From contig NZ_MSQD01000002.1 in the NCBI RefSeq assembly GCF_002102475.1, forward strand, positions 124,001 through 188,000: a stretch of 64,000 nucleotides of DNA. The letters are read 5' to 3'. Both the position numbers and the translations under genes were made by a program. The number at the start of each line of letters is the position of its first letter. Positions within the stretch are counted from its first letter, which is position 1. Positions 48,989 to 57,086 of this stretch are shown here, piece after piece. Source of the DNA: Thermoanaerobacterium sp. PSU-2 (GTDB lineage Bacteria > Bacillota > Thermoanaerobacteria > Thermoanaerobacterales > Thermoanaerobacteraceae). A model generated the notes under the pieces. That model did no database searches, was not told where the DNA came from, and was given only the letters and a program-made list of their open reading frames with translations.

Positions 48989-50191
48989 CTATTTTATACT
49001 CTTTACAATCTTTTCAGTGTCTTTAGCGATCATGTATTCTTCATTAGTCGGGACAACCATCACGCTAACTTTTGAATTTGGCGTAGATATAATAGTTTCT
49101 TTACCTCTCACCTTATTTTTTTCCTTATCCAAGCTAAACCCTAAGAACTCTAATCCATCTAGTATAAATTCTCGTATCTCCGGTCCATTTTCACCAACAC
49201 CTGCTGTAAATACAATGGCATCAACACCTCCCATAGCTGCTGCATAAGCGCCAATCGTCTTCTTTACTCGATACGTAAATACATTTAAAGCGAGTTGAGC
49301 TCTTTCATCTCCATTTTTAAATGCAGCATCTTCTAAATCTCTAAAATCGCTGCTTATTCCTGAAATACCGTAAACACCGGATTTTTTGTTTAATATATTT
49401 ACTACTTCTTCAGCGCTTATATTTTCTTTCTCCATAAGATAAGAAATGATAGATGGATCTATGTTTCCAGATCGTGTACCCATAGCCAAACCTTCTAATG
49501 GCGTAAATCCCATGCTTGTGTCAATTGATTTACCATATTTGACGGCAGCAATACTGGAACCATTTCCAAGATGACATGTTATAATTTTTAAATCTTCAAT
49601 AGGCCTATTTAAAATCTCTGCAGCCCTATTTGAAACATATTTATGCGACGTACCATGAAATCCATATCTTCTTATTCTATACTTTGTGTAGTATTCGTAA
49701 GGTATTGGATAAAGATATGCATAATCAGGCATTGTCTGATGAAAAGCTGTATCGAATACTGCCACCATTGGAACGTTTGGCATAATTTGCTGGCAAGCTT
49801 TAATTCCTTCTATGTTAGCAGGATTATGCAGTGGGGCCAATTCTATGCAATCTGTTATTGTTTTTAACACTTCATCATTTATAAGAACTGATGATGTAAA
49901 AGATTCTCCTCCATGAACAACTCTATGACCTACAGCATCTATCTCAGACATATCCTTTATAACACCATAATCGCTGTTTACCAAAGCATCTAAAACTAAT
50001 TTTATTGCGTCTTTGTGATCTTTCATGTCTTTTTTTATCTTGATTTTTTCTCCGTTAGCGTTATGCGTCAATAGAGAATCATTTATGCCGATCCTTTCAG
50101 CAAGACCTTTCGCCAGCACATTCCCATCAGTAGATTCGATCAATTGATATTTCAGTGAAGAGCTTCCGCAATTAATAATCAGTATTTTCAT
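48989..50191 (-). CDS. ackA: Acetate kinase
   Basis: AckA makes ATP from acetyl phosphate, yielding acetate. The 400 residues show [51 protein letters not shown] and GVGENG, all active-site motifs. The ATG at 50191 has GGAGG nine bases upstream; an earlier ATG abuts that site. It follows pta by 26 nt, giving the substrate-level phosphorylation pair of a fermentative anaerobe. Confidence 0.98.
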   Translation of the reverse strand: MKILIINCGSSSLKYQLIESTDGNVLAKGLAERIGINDSLLTHNANGEKIKIKKDMKDHKDAIKLVLDALVNSDYGVIKDMSEIDAVGHRVVHGGESFTSSVLINDEVLKTITDCIELAPLHNPANIEGIKACQQIMPNVPMVAVFDTAFHQTMPDYAYLYPIPYEYYTKYRIRRYGFHGTSHKYVSNRAAEILNRPIEDLKIITCHLGNGSSIAAVKYGKSIDTSMGFTPLEGLAMGTRSGNIDPSIISYLMEKENISAEEVVNILNKKSGVYGISGISSDFRDLEDAAFKNGDERAQLALNVFTYRVKKTIGAYAAAMGGVDAIVFTAGVGENGPEIREFILDGLEFLGFSLDKEKNKVRGKETIISTPNSKVSVMVVPTNEEYMIAKDTEKIVKSIK

Positions 50192-50217
50192 AGTTTTCAT
50201 CCTCCATACTTTACATT

Positions 50218-51204
50218 TTATTGAGCCTGTACAGCTGTTGTTGCTATTACATCGACAATGTCTCTATAACTGCATCCTCTTGATAAATCATTAACTGGTG
50301 CACCCATTCCTTGTGTTATCGGTCCGATTGCATTTGCCTTAGCTAACCTCTGCACAAGCTTATATCCTATGTTGCCAGCTTGTAAGTCAGGGAATATAAG
50401 AACATTTGCATATCCTGCAACTTTGCTTCCTGGAGCTTTTAACTCTGCAACTTCTTTTACAAGAGCGGCATCTAATTGCAATTCACCGTCGATAGCAACA
50501 TCTGGCATCAAATCCTTTGCTATCTCTGTCGCTTTTCTTACTTTGTCTACTAATTCATGTGATGCACTGCCCTTTGTGGAAAATGAAAGCATCGCAACTT
50601 TTGGTTCAAAGCCCAACAAATTCTTCGCAGTATTAGCAGATTGTACAGCAATAGAAGCAAGTTCTTCTGCATTAGGCGATGGATTAACTGCACAATCAGC
50701 AAACAAAAATACACCATTTTCGCCATATTCGCAATTAGGTACTTCCATTATAAAAAAGCTTGATACTATCTTTGCTCCTGGAGCCGTTTTAATTATCTGA
50801 AATGCTGGTCTTAATAAATCTGCAGTAGCATGAATAGCGCCAGATACCAATCCATCAGCATAACCCTCTTTAACCATCATACATCCAAAATAAATATTAT
50901 CTTTGATTGTTTCTCTGGCTTTTTCTAAAGTAATTCCCTTGCTCTTTCTTAATTCATAAAAATCATTAGCATACCTATCAAACATTTCAGACTTTACAGG
51001 GTCAATGATTTCTGCTTTGGATATGTCTAAATCTTTTGCTGCACTTTTTATCTCGTCCTCATTTCCCAGAAGCACTAAATCTGCGATTCCCTCTTTTAGG
51101 ACTATCTCAGCAGCCTTTAATGTCCTCGGTTCCGCACCTTCCGGCAAAACAATTTTCTTTTTGTCACTTTTGGCTTTTTCAATGATACTTTGAATAATAC
51201 TCAT
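50218..51204 (-). CDS. pta: Phosphate acetyltransferase
   Basis: Pta converts acetyl-CoA to acetyl phosphate. The 328-residue short form (no extra N-terminal domain) has [48 protein letters not shown] and [19 protein letters not shown]. It is upstream of ackA. Its 5' region is shared with the divergent tmcAL gene. Confidence 0.97.
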   Translation of the reverse strand: MSIIQSIIEKAKSDKKKIVLPEGAEPRTLKAAEIVLKEGIADLVLLGNEDEIKSAAKDLDISKAEIIDPVKSEMFDRYANDFYELRKSKGITLEKARETIKDNIYFGCMMVKEGYADGLVSGAIHATADLLRPAFQIIKTAPGAKIVSSFFIMEVPNCEYGENGVFLFADCAVNPSPNAEELASIAVQSANTAKNLLGFEPKVAMLSFSTKGSASHELVDKVRKATEIAKDLMPDVAIDGELQLDAALVKEVAELKAPGSKVAGYANVLIFPDLQAGNIGYKLVQRLAKANAIGPITQGMGAPVNDLSRGCSYRDIVDVIATTAVQAQ

Positions 51205-51237
51205 AAAATCGTCCCTTCCTCCAAAATATTTATCTTT

Positions 51238-51269
51238 ATATATTTCTCCTTTAAAAAGAAGAAATATAT
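51238..51269 (-). promoter_or_regulatory. Hairpin in the pta upstream region
   Basis: A 10-bp perfect inverted repeat (51238-51247 and 51260-51269) with a 12-nt loop lies about 35 nt upstream of the pta start. It is AT-rich except for one pair. It may be a 5'-UTR structure. I could not find a convincing pta promoter, so whether it is transcribed is unknown. Confidence 0.35.
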
Positions 51270-51280
51270 TGTATACACAT

Positions 51281-51309
51281 TTTACATTTTAACATATTTT
51301 TTATAAAAT
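51281..51309 (+). promoter_or_regulatory. Candidate promoter of tmcAL
   Basis: TTTACA (51281-51286), 17 nt, then TAAAAT (51304-51309) lies 40 nt upstream of the tmcAL start in the divergent pta-tmcAL gap. Each element has one mismatch to consensus. Confidence 0.55.
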
Positions 51310-51348
51310 AATAAGTACAATTAATAATTTTTTAGAAAGGCGCATATT

Positions 51349-52551
51349 ATGAGCGTATTAGGTTTAATTGTAGAATACAATCCACTTCACAATGGACATA
51401 TATATCACATAAAAAAATCTATCGAAATGACAAAAGCAGACTTTGTGGTAGCAGTAATGAGCGGCAATTTTGTGCAACGTGGTATTCCTTCTATAATAGA
51501 TAAGTGGTCAAGAACAGAAGCAGCATTATTATCCGGAATAGATTTAGTCATTGAGCTGCCTACAATATACGCTGTTTCCACTGCGGAAAAATTTGCTTAC
51601 GGTGCAATAAAACTACTTGATTCATTACACATCGTTGATTACATATCGTTTGGAAGCGAACATGGCTTTATTGACGAATTATACCGAATATCAAAATTTC
51701 TGTTAGATGAGCCAGAAGACTATAAAGCGCTTTTGAAAAATTATTTAAAAAACGGCATCACATATGCAAAAGCACGTGAATTAGCGTTATTAAAATATTT
51801 TGGAGAAAACATCATTGACATTATCGGAAATCCAAATAACATACTTGGAATTGAATACATAAAAAGCTTAATCAAGTTAAATAGCAATATTAAACCTTTG
51901 ACATTAAAAAGATTTGGGCCAGGCTATAATTCTCTGGAAACAGTAGAATCTTTTGCGAGTGCTACATATCTCAGAAAGGTTATAAATGATAAAAACTATT
52001 CTATATTAGAAAAATATATGCCACAATATTCTCTTGAAATTTTAAAAAATTGCATTGCAGAAGGTCATGGTCCCGTTACTTTAGACGATTTTGCTAAAAT
52101 AGTAGTTTATCGTTTGAGAAATGATGCATCAGTAAAAGATGTTTTTGACGTTACAGAAGGCTTAGAAAACCGTATAAAAAAAGCCTCATCTCTTTACAAT
52201 AATTTAAGCGACATAATAGGCTACATCAAAACTAAAAGGTATACCGAAAGCAGAATAAGGCGGATAATGATGCACGTCTTATTGGATATTGATTCAAGCA
52301 TTTATTTAAAATTTGATGGGCCAAATTATATAAGAATATTAGGCGCCACTAAGAAAGGTTTAAAACTTTTAAAAGAAATTAAAAACAAAGCAAGTATACC
52401 AATTATCACTAAAGTTTCTGAATACAACAAAATCCTGTCTAACACAGAAATGTTTGAAATAGATTTAAAAGCAACAGACATATATACGCTTGCATATACA
52501 AATGAACCAGTTTCAAGTTTGGATTTTACTAAAAAGTTTATAGTAAAATAA
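51349..52551 (+). CDS. tmcAL: tRNA(Met) cytidine acetate ligase TmcAL (YlbM)
   Basis: TmcAL makes N4-acetylcytidine at C34 of elongator tRNA-Met, using acetate and ATP. The 400 residues start LGLIVEYNPLHNGHIYHIKK, a nucleotidyltransferase HxGH-type motif. VMSGNFVQRGIPSIIDKWSR and ILGIEYIKSL follow. Length fits the family. It is divergent from pta-ackA, whose product is its substrate. AAAGG lies eight bases before the ATG. Confidence 0.93.
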   Translation: MSVLGLIVEYNPLHNGHIYHIKKSIEMTKADFVVAVMSGNFVQRGIPSIIDKWSRTEAALLSGIDLVIELPTIYAVSTAEKFAYGAIKLLDSLHIVDYISFGSEHGFIDELYRISKFLLDEPEDYKALLKNYLKNGITYAKARELALLKYFGENIIDIIGNPNNILGIEYIKSLIKLNSNIKPLTLKRFGPGYNSLETVESFASATYLRKVINDKNYSILEKYMPQYSLEILKNCIAEGHGPVTLDDFAKIVVYRLRNDASVKDVFDVTEGLENRIKKASSLYNNLSDIIGYIKTKRYTESRIRRIMMHVLLDIDSSIYLKFDGPNYIRILGATKKGLKLLKEIKNKASIPIITKVSEYNKILSNTEMFEIDLKATDIYTLAYTNEPVSSLDFTKKFIVK

Positions 52552-52560
52552 TCATTTTAT

Positions 52561-52607
52561 TTCCCCCTCTTTAATAAAAATATACTATGGAAACTTCAAA
52601 GGGGGAA
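52561..52607 (+). promoter_or_regulatory. Possible ribosome-site-masking hairpin before ylbJ
   Basis: TTCCCCCT (52561-52568) is complementary to AGGGGGAA (52600-52607), which contains the ylbJ ribosome-binding site. A transcript reading through from tmcAL would fold so that the site is paired. A transcript starting in the loop, for example from a TATACTAT at 52581-52588, would leave it free. Confidence 0.45.
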
Positions 52608-52612
52608 CAATA

Positions 52613-53776
52613 TTGAAAGGAGATAAAACAAAGGCTTTATCAATTGTGTTTGTCTTATTTCTCGTTATTTCAATTATCATATTTCCAAAAAATTCGCTTG
52701 CTGCTGCAAAGTCAGGAATCAATCTATGGCTTTTTACAGTATTCCCAGCGTTACTTCCCTTTTTCATCGGGTCTGAAATGCTGGTACGATTAGGATTTGT
52801 CAAAATGCTTGGCAAATTTTTAGAGCCTATAATGCGTCCAATATTCAATGTTTCTGGCAACGGTGGTTTTGCAATGGCCGTTGGATACACATCTGGGTAT
52901 CCTGTTGGTGCGCAAATAATAAAAAGATTGTGGGAAGAAAAACTTTTAAATACAGCCGAAGCTGAAAGGTTAATGACATTTTGCAACAACTCTGGACCAC
53001 TATTTATGTTAGGCGTAGTCGCCATGGGGATGTTTAATAGCTCTACAATTGGTTATATAATAATGTTATCAAATTATTTAGCAGCAATTACTACTGGTAT
53101 AATTTTTAGAAACTATAATATCGAAAATAAACATTTAAAAAGTTCAGAATACCATAATATTCGTCAAAGCAATCCTGATGATTTAATAGCTAATTTTGGA
53201 GAAATCTTAGGAAGTGCAGTTAAAGACTCCATGAACACAATAATCATGATAGGCGGTTATATTATAACATTTTCAGTTTTAATAGAATTTCTAAAGGTAT
53301 ACGGTTTAATAGACGCTATAGAAAAGATTATTACACCGATATTTGAAGCAATTGGTTTTAACAAAAATTTGATTGCTGGATATTTAAGCGGCTTAATGGA
53401 AATCACGATAGGTTCAAATATGATTAGCCAAGCAACGGCGCCATTATACCAAAAAGTCATATTAATAAGCTCAATTTTAGCATGGGGTGGTCTGTCAACG
53501 CATGGACAAGTAATAGGTGTCATTAATAATACAAAGATAAGCTACTTGCCGTATTTAATTGCAAAAGCTATTCATAGCATTTTTGCTGGATTGTTCTCCT
53601 TTGTCTTTATGAAATTTATAAACATTGACAATGTAGCAGTTTCAGAAGCTTTTTATCAAGGAAGCGCGAAAAATATGATAAGCATATTTGAAATATCCTC
53701 ACTTATGTTTGTGATCTCAATTTTATCTGTTATTTTTCTTGTCATTATAACTTCCATAACAAATAAAGAGGCATGA
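52613..53776 (+). CDS. ylbJ: Sporulation integral membrane protein YlbJ
   Basis: YlbJ is a polytopic membrane protein made in the mother cell and needed for full spore cortex in Bacillus. The 387 residues have about eight hydrophobic spans with two nucleoside-recognition (gate) type segments and the family stretch AMAVGYTSGYPVGAQIIKRL near 86-105. The start is TTG with AAAGGGGGAA seven bases upstream. It ends flush against the convergent coiled-coil gene. What it transports, if anything, is unknown. Confidence 0.9.
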   Translation: MKGDKTKALSIVFVLFLVISIIIFPKNSLAAAKSGINLWLFTVFPALLPFFIGSEMLVRLGFVKMLGKFLEPIMRPIFNVSGNGGFAMAVGYTSGYPVGAQIIKRLWEEKLLNTAEAERLMTFCNNSGPLFMLGVVAMGMFNSSTIGYIIMLSNYLAAITTGIIFRNYNIENKHLKSSEYHNIRQSNPDDLIANFGEILGSAVKDSMNTIIMIGGYIITFSVLIEFLKVYGLIDAIEKIITPIFEAIGFNKNLIAGYLSGLMEITIGSNMISQATAPLYQKVILISSILAWGGLSTHGQVIGVINNTKISYLPYLIAKAIHSIFAGLFSFVFMKFINIDNVAVSEAFYQGSAKNMISIFEISSLMFVISILSVIFLVIITSITNKEA

Positions 53777-53792
53777 TTATTTAATGCCTCTT
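53766..53792. terminator. Shared bidirectional hairpin at converging gene ends
   Basis: AAGAGGCAT (53766-53774) pairs with ATGCCTCTT (53784-53792) around a 9-nt loop. The stop codons of ylbJ (53774-53776) and of the minus-strand coiled-coil gene (53777-53779) fall in or beside the loop. There is no strong T-tract on either strand, so termination may be partial. Confidence 0.6.
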
Positions 53793-54241
53793 AGTTCATT
53801 CCTATTATTCTTTATCGTATTTAATAATTCTGAAACATTTTTTTCCAATTTAGCTAACAGTTCATCAGCATAATCTTTACTTCCAAGTCTTATTTCCTTT
53901 GCATTAGTCTGCGCTTGAGCTATTATTTCTGCCGCTTTTTTTTCAGCTTTTTTAACAATTTCATTTTCATTCACCATTTGATTAATTCTCTGCTCAGCTT
54001 CTTTTAAAATCGTTTCAGCATCTTGCTGGGCTTCTATCAATATTTTTTGTCTTTCTTGTTTAATCCACTCTGCTTTTTTTAATTCGTCTGGCAACTTAAT
54101 CCTGATTTGCTTTATAATTTCCAAGATTTCATCCTTATTTATCAAGGTTTTTTGCGACAGAGGTATGGTGGAACTTTTCTCGATATAATCCTCCAATGAA
54201 TCTAACAGTTCTAATACTTCTAAATTATCAGCCACTTCCAA
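53777..54241 (-). CDS. Coiled-coil protein of unknown function next to coaD
   Basis: I do not recognise a defined function. The 154 residues are acidic at the start, then form an almost continuous charged helix (about 65-150) with VKKAEKKAAEIIAQAQTNAK, resembling the stalk subunits of ATP synthases (F-type b, V-type E/H). No membrane segment is seen. The start is TTG with GGGGG seven bases upstream. It follows coaD by 12 nt. Database labels such as 'ATPase' for such proteins reflect only stalk-like coiled coils. Confidence 0.75.
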   Translation of the reverse strand: MEVADNLEVLELLDSLEDYIEKSSTIPLSQKTLINKDEILEIIKQIRIKLPDELKKAEWIKQERQKILIEAQQDAETILKEAEQRINQMVNENEIVKKAEKKAAEIIAQAQTNAKEIRLGSKDYADELLAKLEKNVSELLNTIKNNRNELRGIK

Positions 54242-54253
54242 TGAAATGCCCCC

Positions 54254-54733
54254 TTAATCTTTAATTTTTCGTAATATCTTTTCAATTACTGAATCTGGAA
54301 CGAGATCCGATAAGCACCCCCCAAACTTTGCTACTTCTTTAACTATGCTGGAGCTTAGATATCCATATTTATTGCTTGTCATAAAAAATATAGTTTCAAC
54401 ATCAGGATTTAACTTTTTGTTTATCAAAGCCATCTGAAATTCATATTCAAAATCCGAAACCATTCGCAGTCCTTTTACAATAATCTTTGAATTTACTTTT
54501 TCTAAATACTCTATAAGCAAACCAGAAAAACTATCAATTTCCACATTTTCAATGTCAGCAGTTACTTCTTTTAACATTTCCACCCGTTCTTCCAATGAAA
54601 ACATAGGAGTTTTAGATGGATTAACAAGCACCGCTACAATTAATTTATCGAAAACTTTTGCTGCTCTTTTTATAACATCTAAATGCCCATTTGTAACAGG
54701 ATCAAAACTACCCGGATATACTGCTATATTCAT
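54254..54733 (-). CDS. coaD: Phosphopantetheine adenylyltransferase
   Basis: CoaD makes dephospho-CoA from phosphopantetheine and ATP. The 159 residues show [19 protein letters not shown] near 6-24, [17 protein letters not shown] and the C-terminal [13 protein letters not shown], all active-site features. The ATG overlaps the rsmD end by 26 nt and has GGAGG six bases upstream. Confidence 0.98.
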   Translation of the reverse strand: MNIAVYPGSFDPVTNGHLDVIKRAAKVFDKLIVAVLVNPSKTPMFSLEERVEMLKEVTADIENVEIDSFSGLLIEYLEKVNSKIIVKGLRMVSDFEYEFQMALINKKLNPDVETIFFMTSNKYGYLSSSIVKEVAKFGGCLSDLVPDSVIEKILRKIKD

Positions 54734-55286
54734 CTGTTGCCTCCTTAAAAAATGTTAATATCGTTTCTCCATATTTTTTCATCCTAAATTTTTGCAAGCT
54801 GCCGTACTTTTCTTCTAAAAAATCATTTTTATGATGCTCAACAATTGCGTAACCATTTGTATTCAATAACTCATATTCACTTATTTTATTTAGCGGTTCA
54901 ACATATAAGTTATTGTAATACGGCGGATCAATGTATATAATATCAAACTTAATATTATTCTTACTAAAATAATCTAAAGCATGCAATGCATCCATATGCA
55001 AAATCACTGCACTATCAATAGAGCCAAGCAATTTAACATTATCATTTATGTATTTAATATTATTATATACTTTTTCTACAAAGTAGCAAATATTAGCTCC
55101 TCTACTTAATGCCTCAATGCCAATACTGCCTGTACCAGAAAATAAATCTAAAAATATAGAATCGTATATATCAGCACCTATTATATTGAAAAGCGATTCT
55201 TTAACCATGTCAGACGTAGGTCTAATTGCCTTCCCAGGTGGACATTTTAATTTTCTGCCTTTAGCTATGCCAGATATAACCCTCAA
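54708..55286 (-). CDS. rsmD: 16S rRNA (guanine966-N2)-methyltransferase RsmD
   Basis: RsmD methylates G966 of 16S rRNA. The 192 residues begin [17 protein letters not shown] and contain the SAM-binding stretch [19 protein letters not shown] and the N6/N2-type motif DPPYYN. The start is TTG with GGAGG seven bases upstream; the frame extends further without a site. A small possible ORF ends 16 nt upstream. Confidence 0.95.
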   Translation of the reverse strand: MRVISGIAKGRKLKCPPGKAIRPTSDMVKESLFNIIGADIYDSIFLDLFSGTGSIGIEALSRGANICYFVEKVYNNIKYINDNVKLLGSIDSAVILHMDALHALDYFSKNNIKFDIIYIDPPYYNNLYVEPLNKISEYELLNTNGYAIVEHHKNDFLEEKYGSLQKFRMKKYGETILTFFKEATDEYSSISG

Positions 55287-55302
55287 AATCACACCTCCAA
55301 TA

Positions 55303-55413
55303 CTAAAATATTTTAGCACATTTTACGATTAGATACAAAATTATGTATAAAACTTTTAAAACATGGCAAATAATATACTTGGGAAACCAATTTCCCCAAA
55401 ATTCTTCCTTCAA
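55303..55413 (-). CDS. Possible 36-codon membrane peptide upstream of rsmD
   Basis: A TTG-initiated frame encodes KEEFWGNWFPKY followed by a hydrophobic helix (IICHVLKVLYIILYLIVKC) and AKIF. GGGAG lies eight bases before the TTG, and the stop is 16 nt before rsmD. The charged-aromatic head followed by a single span resembles small membrane peptides. AT-rich spacer DNA can give such frames by chance, and I recognise no family. Confidence 0.3.
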   Translation of the reverse strand: MKEEFWGNWFPKYIICHVLKVLYIILYLIVKCAKIF

Positions 55414-55426
55414 TTTCTCCTCTCCC

Positions 55427-55452
55427 AATCCAGGTAGATTACTACCTGGATT
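55427..55452. repeat. Unassigned 11-bp hairpin upstream of rsmD
   Basis: AATCCAGGTAG (55427-55437) and CTACCTGGATT (55442-55452) form a perfect stem with a 4-nt loop between the SASP terminator and the small ORF. No T-run follows on either strand, so it is not a standard terminator. On the minus strand it would sit just ahead of the ORF's ribosome site. A second small repeat GGGAAA-CCAA-TTTCCC lies at 55381-55396. Confidence 0.6.
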
Positions 55453-55459
55453 AAATTTT

Positions 55460-55499
55460 AATTAAAAAGGGTAACCGCAACTGGCTACCCTTTTTAATT
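55460..55499 (-). terminator. Terminator after the intact SASP gene
   Basis: A perfect 14-bp inverted repeat (55460-55473 and 55486-55499) with further pairing inside the loop ends in CCCTTTTTAATT on the minus strand, 4 nt after the SASP stop codon. Confidence 0.88.
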
Positions 55500-55502
55500 T
55501 AA

Positions 55503-55730
55503 TTACTTCAATGTTCCATTATTAGCGATTTGGCTTTCAGCCATTTGGATCATCTTTCTTACCATGTGGCCACCTACAGCGCCGCAATCACGGGATGTAA
55601 GTGTGCCCCAATAACCATCGGCTGGAGGATTTATTCCAAGTTCGCTTGCTATTTCATATTTCCATTTGCTCATAGCTTGCTTAGCTTCTCTTACTACAAG
55701 AGGATTTTTTGTCTCTGAACCTGCTGCCAT
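55503..55730 (-). CDS. Alpha/beta-type small acid-soluble spore protein (intact copy)
   Basis: This SASP coats and protects DNA in the dormant spore. The 75 residues have the GPR protease cleavage region YEIASELGI near 25-33 and both conserved DNA-binding blocks (EAKQAMSKWKYEIASELG and SRDCGAVGGHMVRKMIQM). The ATG has GGAGG eight bases upstream. A nearly identical but frameshifted copy lies 140 nt upstream. The promoter resembles sigma-G/F type. Expression should be limited to the forespore. Confidence 0.95.
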   Translation of the reverse strand: MAAGSETKNPLVVREAKQAMSKWKYEIASELGINPPADGYWGTLTSRDCGAVGGHMVRKMIQMAESQIANNGTLK

Positions 55731-55770
55731 TTTTATCACCTCCATTTAATGATTTCAATATTAATTTGCC
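55519..55770. repeat. SASP duplication, copy 1
   Basis: These 252 nt match 55886-56136 except for one silent substitution (C/T in a Gly codon, coding strand) and one missing base in copy 2. The repeat covers most of the coding region, the ribosome site and the probable -10 element. It stops before the -35 region and before the last six codons, which differ. Confidence 0.92.
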
Positions 55771-55791
55771 ACATATTAATTTATATATTCA
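55762..55791 (-). promoter_or_regulatory. Sigma-G/F-like promoter of the intact SASP gene
   Basis: On the minus strand TGAATA (55791-55786), 17 nt and CAAATTA (55768-55762) resemble forespore promoters (G-H-A-T-R and CAT-N-N-TA) with one mismatch in the -10. It lies 31 nt before the start codon. Confidence 0.45.
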
Positions 55792-55842
55792 TGTTAATAT
55801 TTTCTTATATATTGTTGAGATATATTCATGAAAATCTATTTA

Positions 55843-55868
55843 AAAAGATACCCTTGCGGGTATCTTTT
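55843..55868 (-). terminator. Terminator after the frameshifted SASP copy
   Basis: A perfect 11-bp stem (55843-55853 and 55858-55868) with loop TTGC is followed by a T-run on the minus strand (GTATCTTTTTAAATAG). It lies 1 nt after the ancestral stop codon and differs in sequence from the terminator of copy 1. Confidence 0.88.
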
Positions 55869-55869
55869 G

Positions 55870-56096
55870 TTATCTAAGTGTGCCTTTATTAGCGATTTGG
55901 CTTTCAGCCATTTGGATCATCTTTTTACCATGTGGCCACCTACAGCGCCGCAATCACGGGATGTAAGTGTACCCCAATAACCATCGGCTGGAGGATTTAT
56001 TCCAAGTTCGCTTGCTATTTCATATTTCCATTTGCTCATAGCTTGCTTAGCTTCTCTTACTACAAGAGGATTTTTTGTCTCTGAACCTGCTGCCAT
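55870..56096 (-). pseudogene. Alpha/beta-type SASP, frameshifted second copy
   Basis: The first 56 codons encode the same residues as the intact copy. One G is then missing (AAGAAAG has become AAAAAG), and the frame ends after MVKR at 55917, giving 59 residues. Restoring the base would continue MIQMAESQIANKGTLR to a stop at 55870. The truncated product lacks the C-terminal DNA-binding helix. Ribosome site and terminator are intact, which suggests recent damage or a sequencing error in an A-run; a programmed frameshift is possible but has no further support. Confidence 0.85.
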
Positions 56097-56136
56097 TTTT
56101 ATCACCTCCATTTAATGATTTCAATATTAATTTGCC
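55886..56136. repeat. SASP duplication, copy 2
   Basis: This 251-nt segment is the partner of 55519-55770. Upstream of it the DNA is unrelated to that of copy 1, so the -35 region of the promoter differs (GTTTA at 56156-56152 in place of GAATA). Confidence 0.92.
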
Positions 56137-56224
56137 CAATAGTAACATCAATAAACTATAATTTATTTAGCAATTTTGTTTCGAGATGACAAAAATGGCG
56201 TTAAAACTTAATTTAAAATAAAAT

Positions 56225-57067
56225 TTAATTAAATTCAAAAAATATTCCAACAGCAGACGGTCCAGCATGAACTCCAACTGTACAACCGGCCCTATTTCTA
56301 ATAAAATTAGTTGCACCAAATTCGTTGCGAATTGCATTCTCAATTTCTAACATAAACTCTTCCCTGTCAGTATGTAAAAGTCCAATCTCTTTTTTAGTAA
56401 AATCGACTTTAGTCTCTCTCATGTAATTTATAATCCACTTTATAGCATTTTTTCGACCTCTAACCTTGTCCTTTATTTCTAATTCACCATCATTATTAAC
56501 CAGTATTGGCTTAATATTTAAAATACTTCCTAAAATCGCCTGCGTCTTTTTTAATCGTCCTCCTTTGTAAAGATAATCCAACGAATCAAAGATCATTGTA
56601 TAGCTAATTTTTGGTATCATGTTTGTCACTCTGGCAATTATCTCATCACTGGTGTTGCCATTACACGCCATTTTTCCAGCTTCGATGACAATAAATCCCT
56701 CGCCTAAAGAAAAATTTTTAGAATCAATCACTGTTATGTTTTGATTTTTTAAATTGTCTTTAGCCAACAATGCTGACTGATATGTACCACTCAATTTTGA
56801 TGACATTAAAATACAGATTATTTCATCATAACTTTTCAACAAATCACTAAAAACATCCATAAATTCAATAGGTGATACTTGTGAAGTGTTAGGCATTTTC
56901 CCGGAATTTATCAAATCGTAAAATTCATCTTTTTTTATATCTACTCCGTCTTTATAAGATATACCATCAATATCAACTGTCAGCGGCACAACATATATAT
57001 CATATAGTTTTACAATATCATCTGGAATATCAGATACACTATCTGTCACTATGGCTATCTTTCCCAT
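56225..57067 (-). CDS. DegV family fatty-acid-binding protein (FakB-like)
   Basis: DegV/FakB proteins hold a fatty acid while FakA phosphorylates it. The 280 residues have IAIVTDSVSDIP near 4-15, NTSQVSP near 60 with the ligand-site Thr, SSKLSGTYQSA near 90 and the C-terminal GCTVGVHAGPSAVGIFF with the conserved His. All residues expected in FakB appear present. GGAGG lies eight bases before the ATG. It is in the same run of genes as fakA, separated by recG. Confidence 0.93.
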   Translation of the reverse strand: MGKIAIVTDSVSDIPDDIVKLYDIYVVPLTVDIDGISYKDGVDIKKDEFYDLINSGKMPNTSQVSPIEFMDVFSDLLKSYDEIICILMSSKLSGTYQSALLAKDNLKNQNITVIDSKNFSLGEGFIVIEAGKMACNGNTSDEIIARVTNMIPKISYTMIFDSLDYLYKGGRLKKTQAILGSILNIKPILVNNDGELEIKDKVRGRKNAIKWIINYMRETKVDFTKKEIGLLHTDREEFMLEIENAIRNEFGATNFIRNRAGCTVGVHAGPSAVGIFFEFN

Positions 57068-57086
57068 TATCTTTTCCTCCCAGCAA

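Noticed and set aside
52581..52588. Sigma-E promoter for ylbJ (TATACTAT as -10)
   Set aside because: No acceptable -35 lies 14-16 nt upstream, so I did not list it as a promoter.
55427..55452. Terminator for the SASP gene or a plus-strand transcript
   Set aside because: No T-run follows on either strand, and a better terminator lies at 55460-55499.
55519..56136. Possible CRISPR-like or mobile repeat
   Set aside because: There are only two copies, both are SASP genes, and there are no short regular spacers, terminal repeats or transposase.
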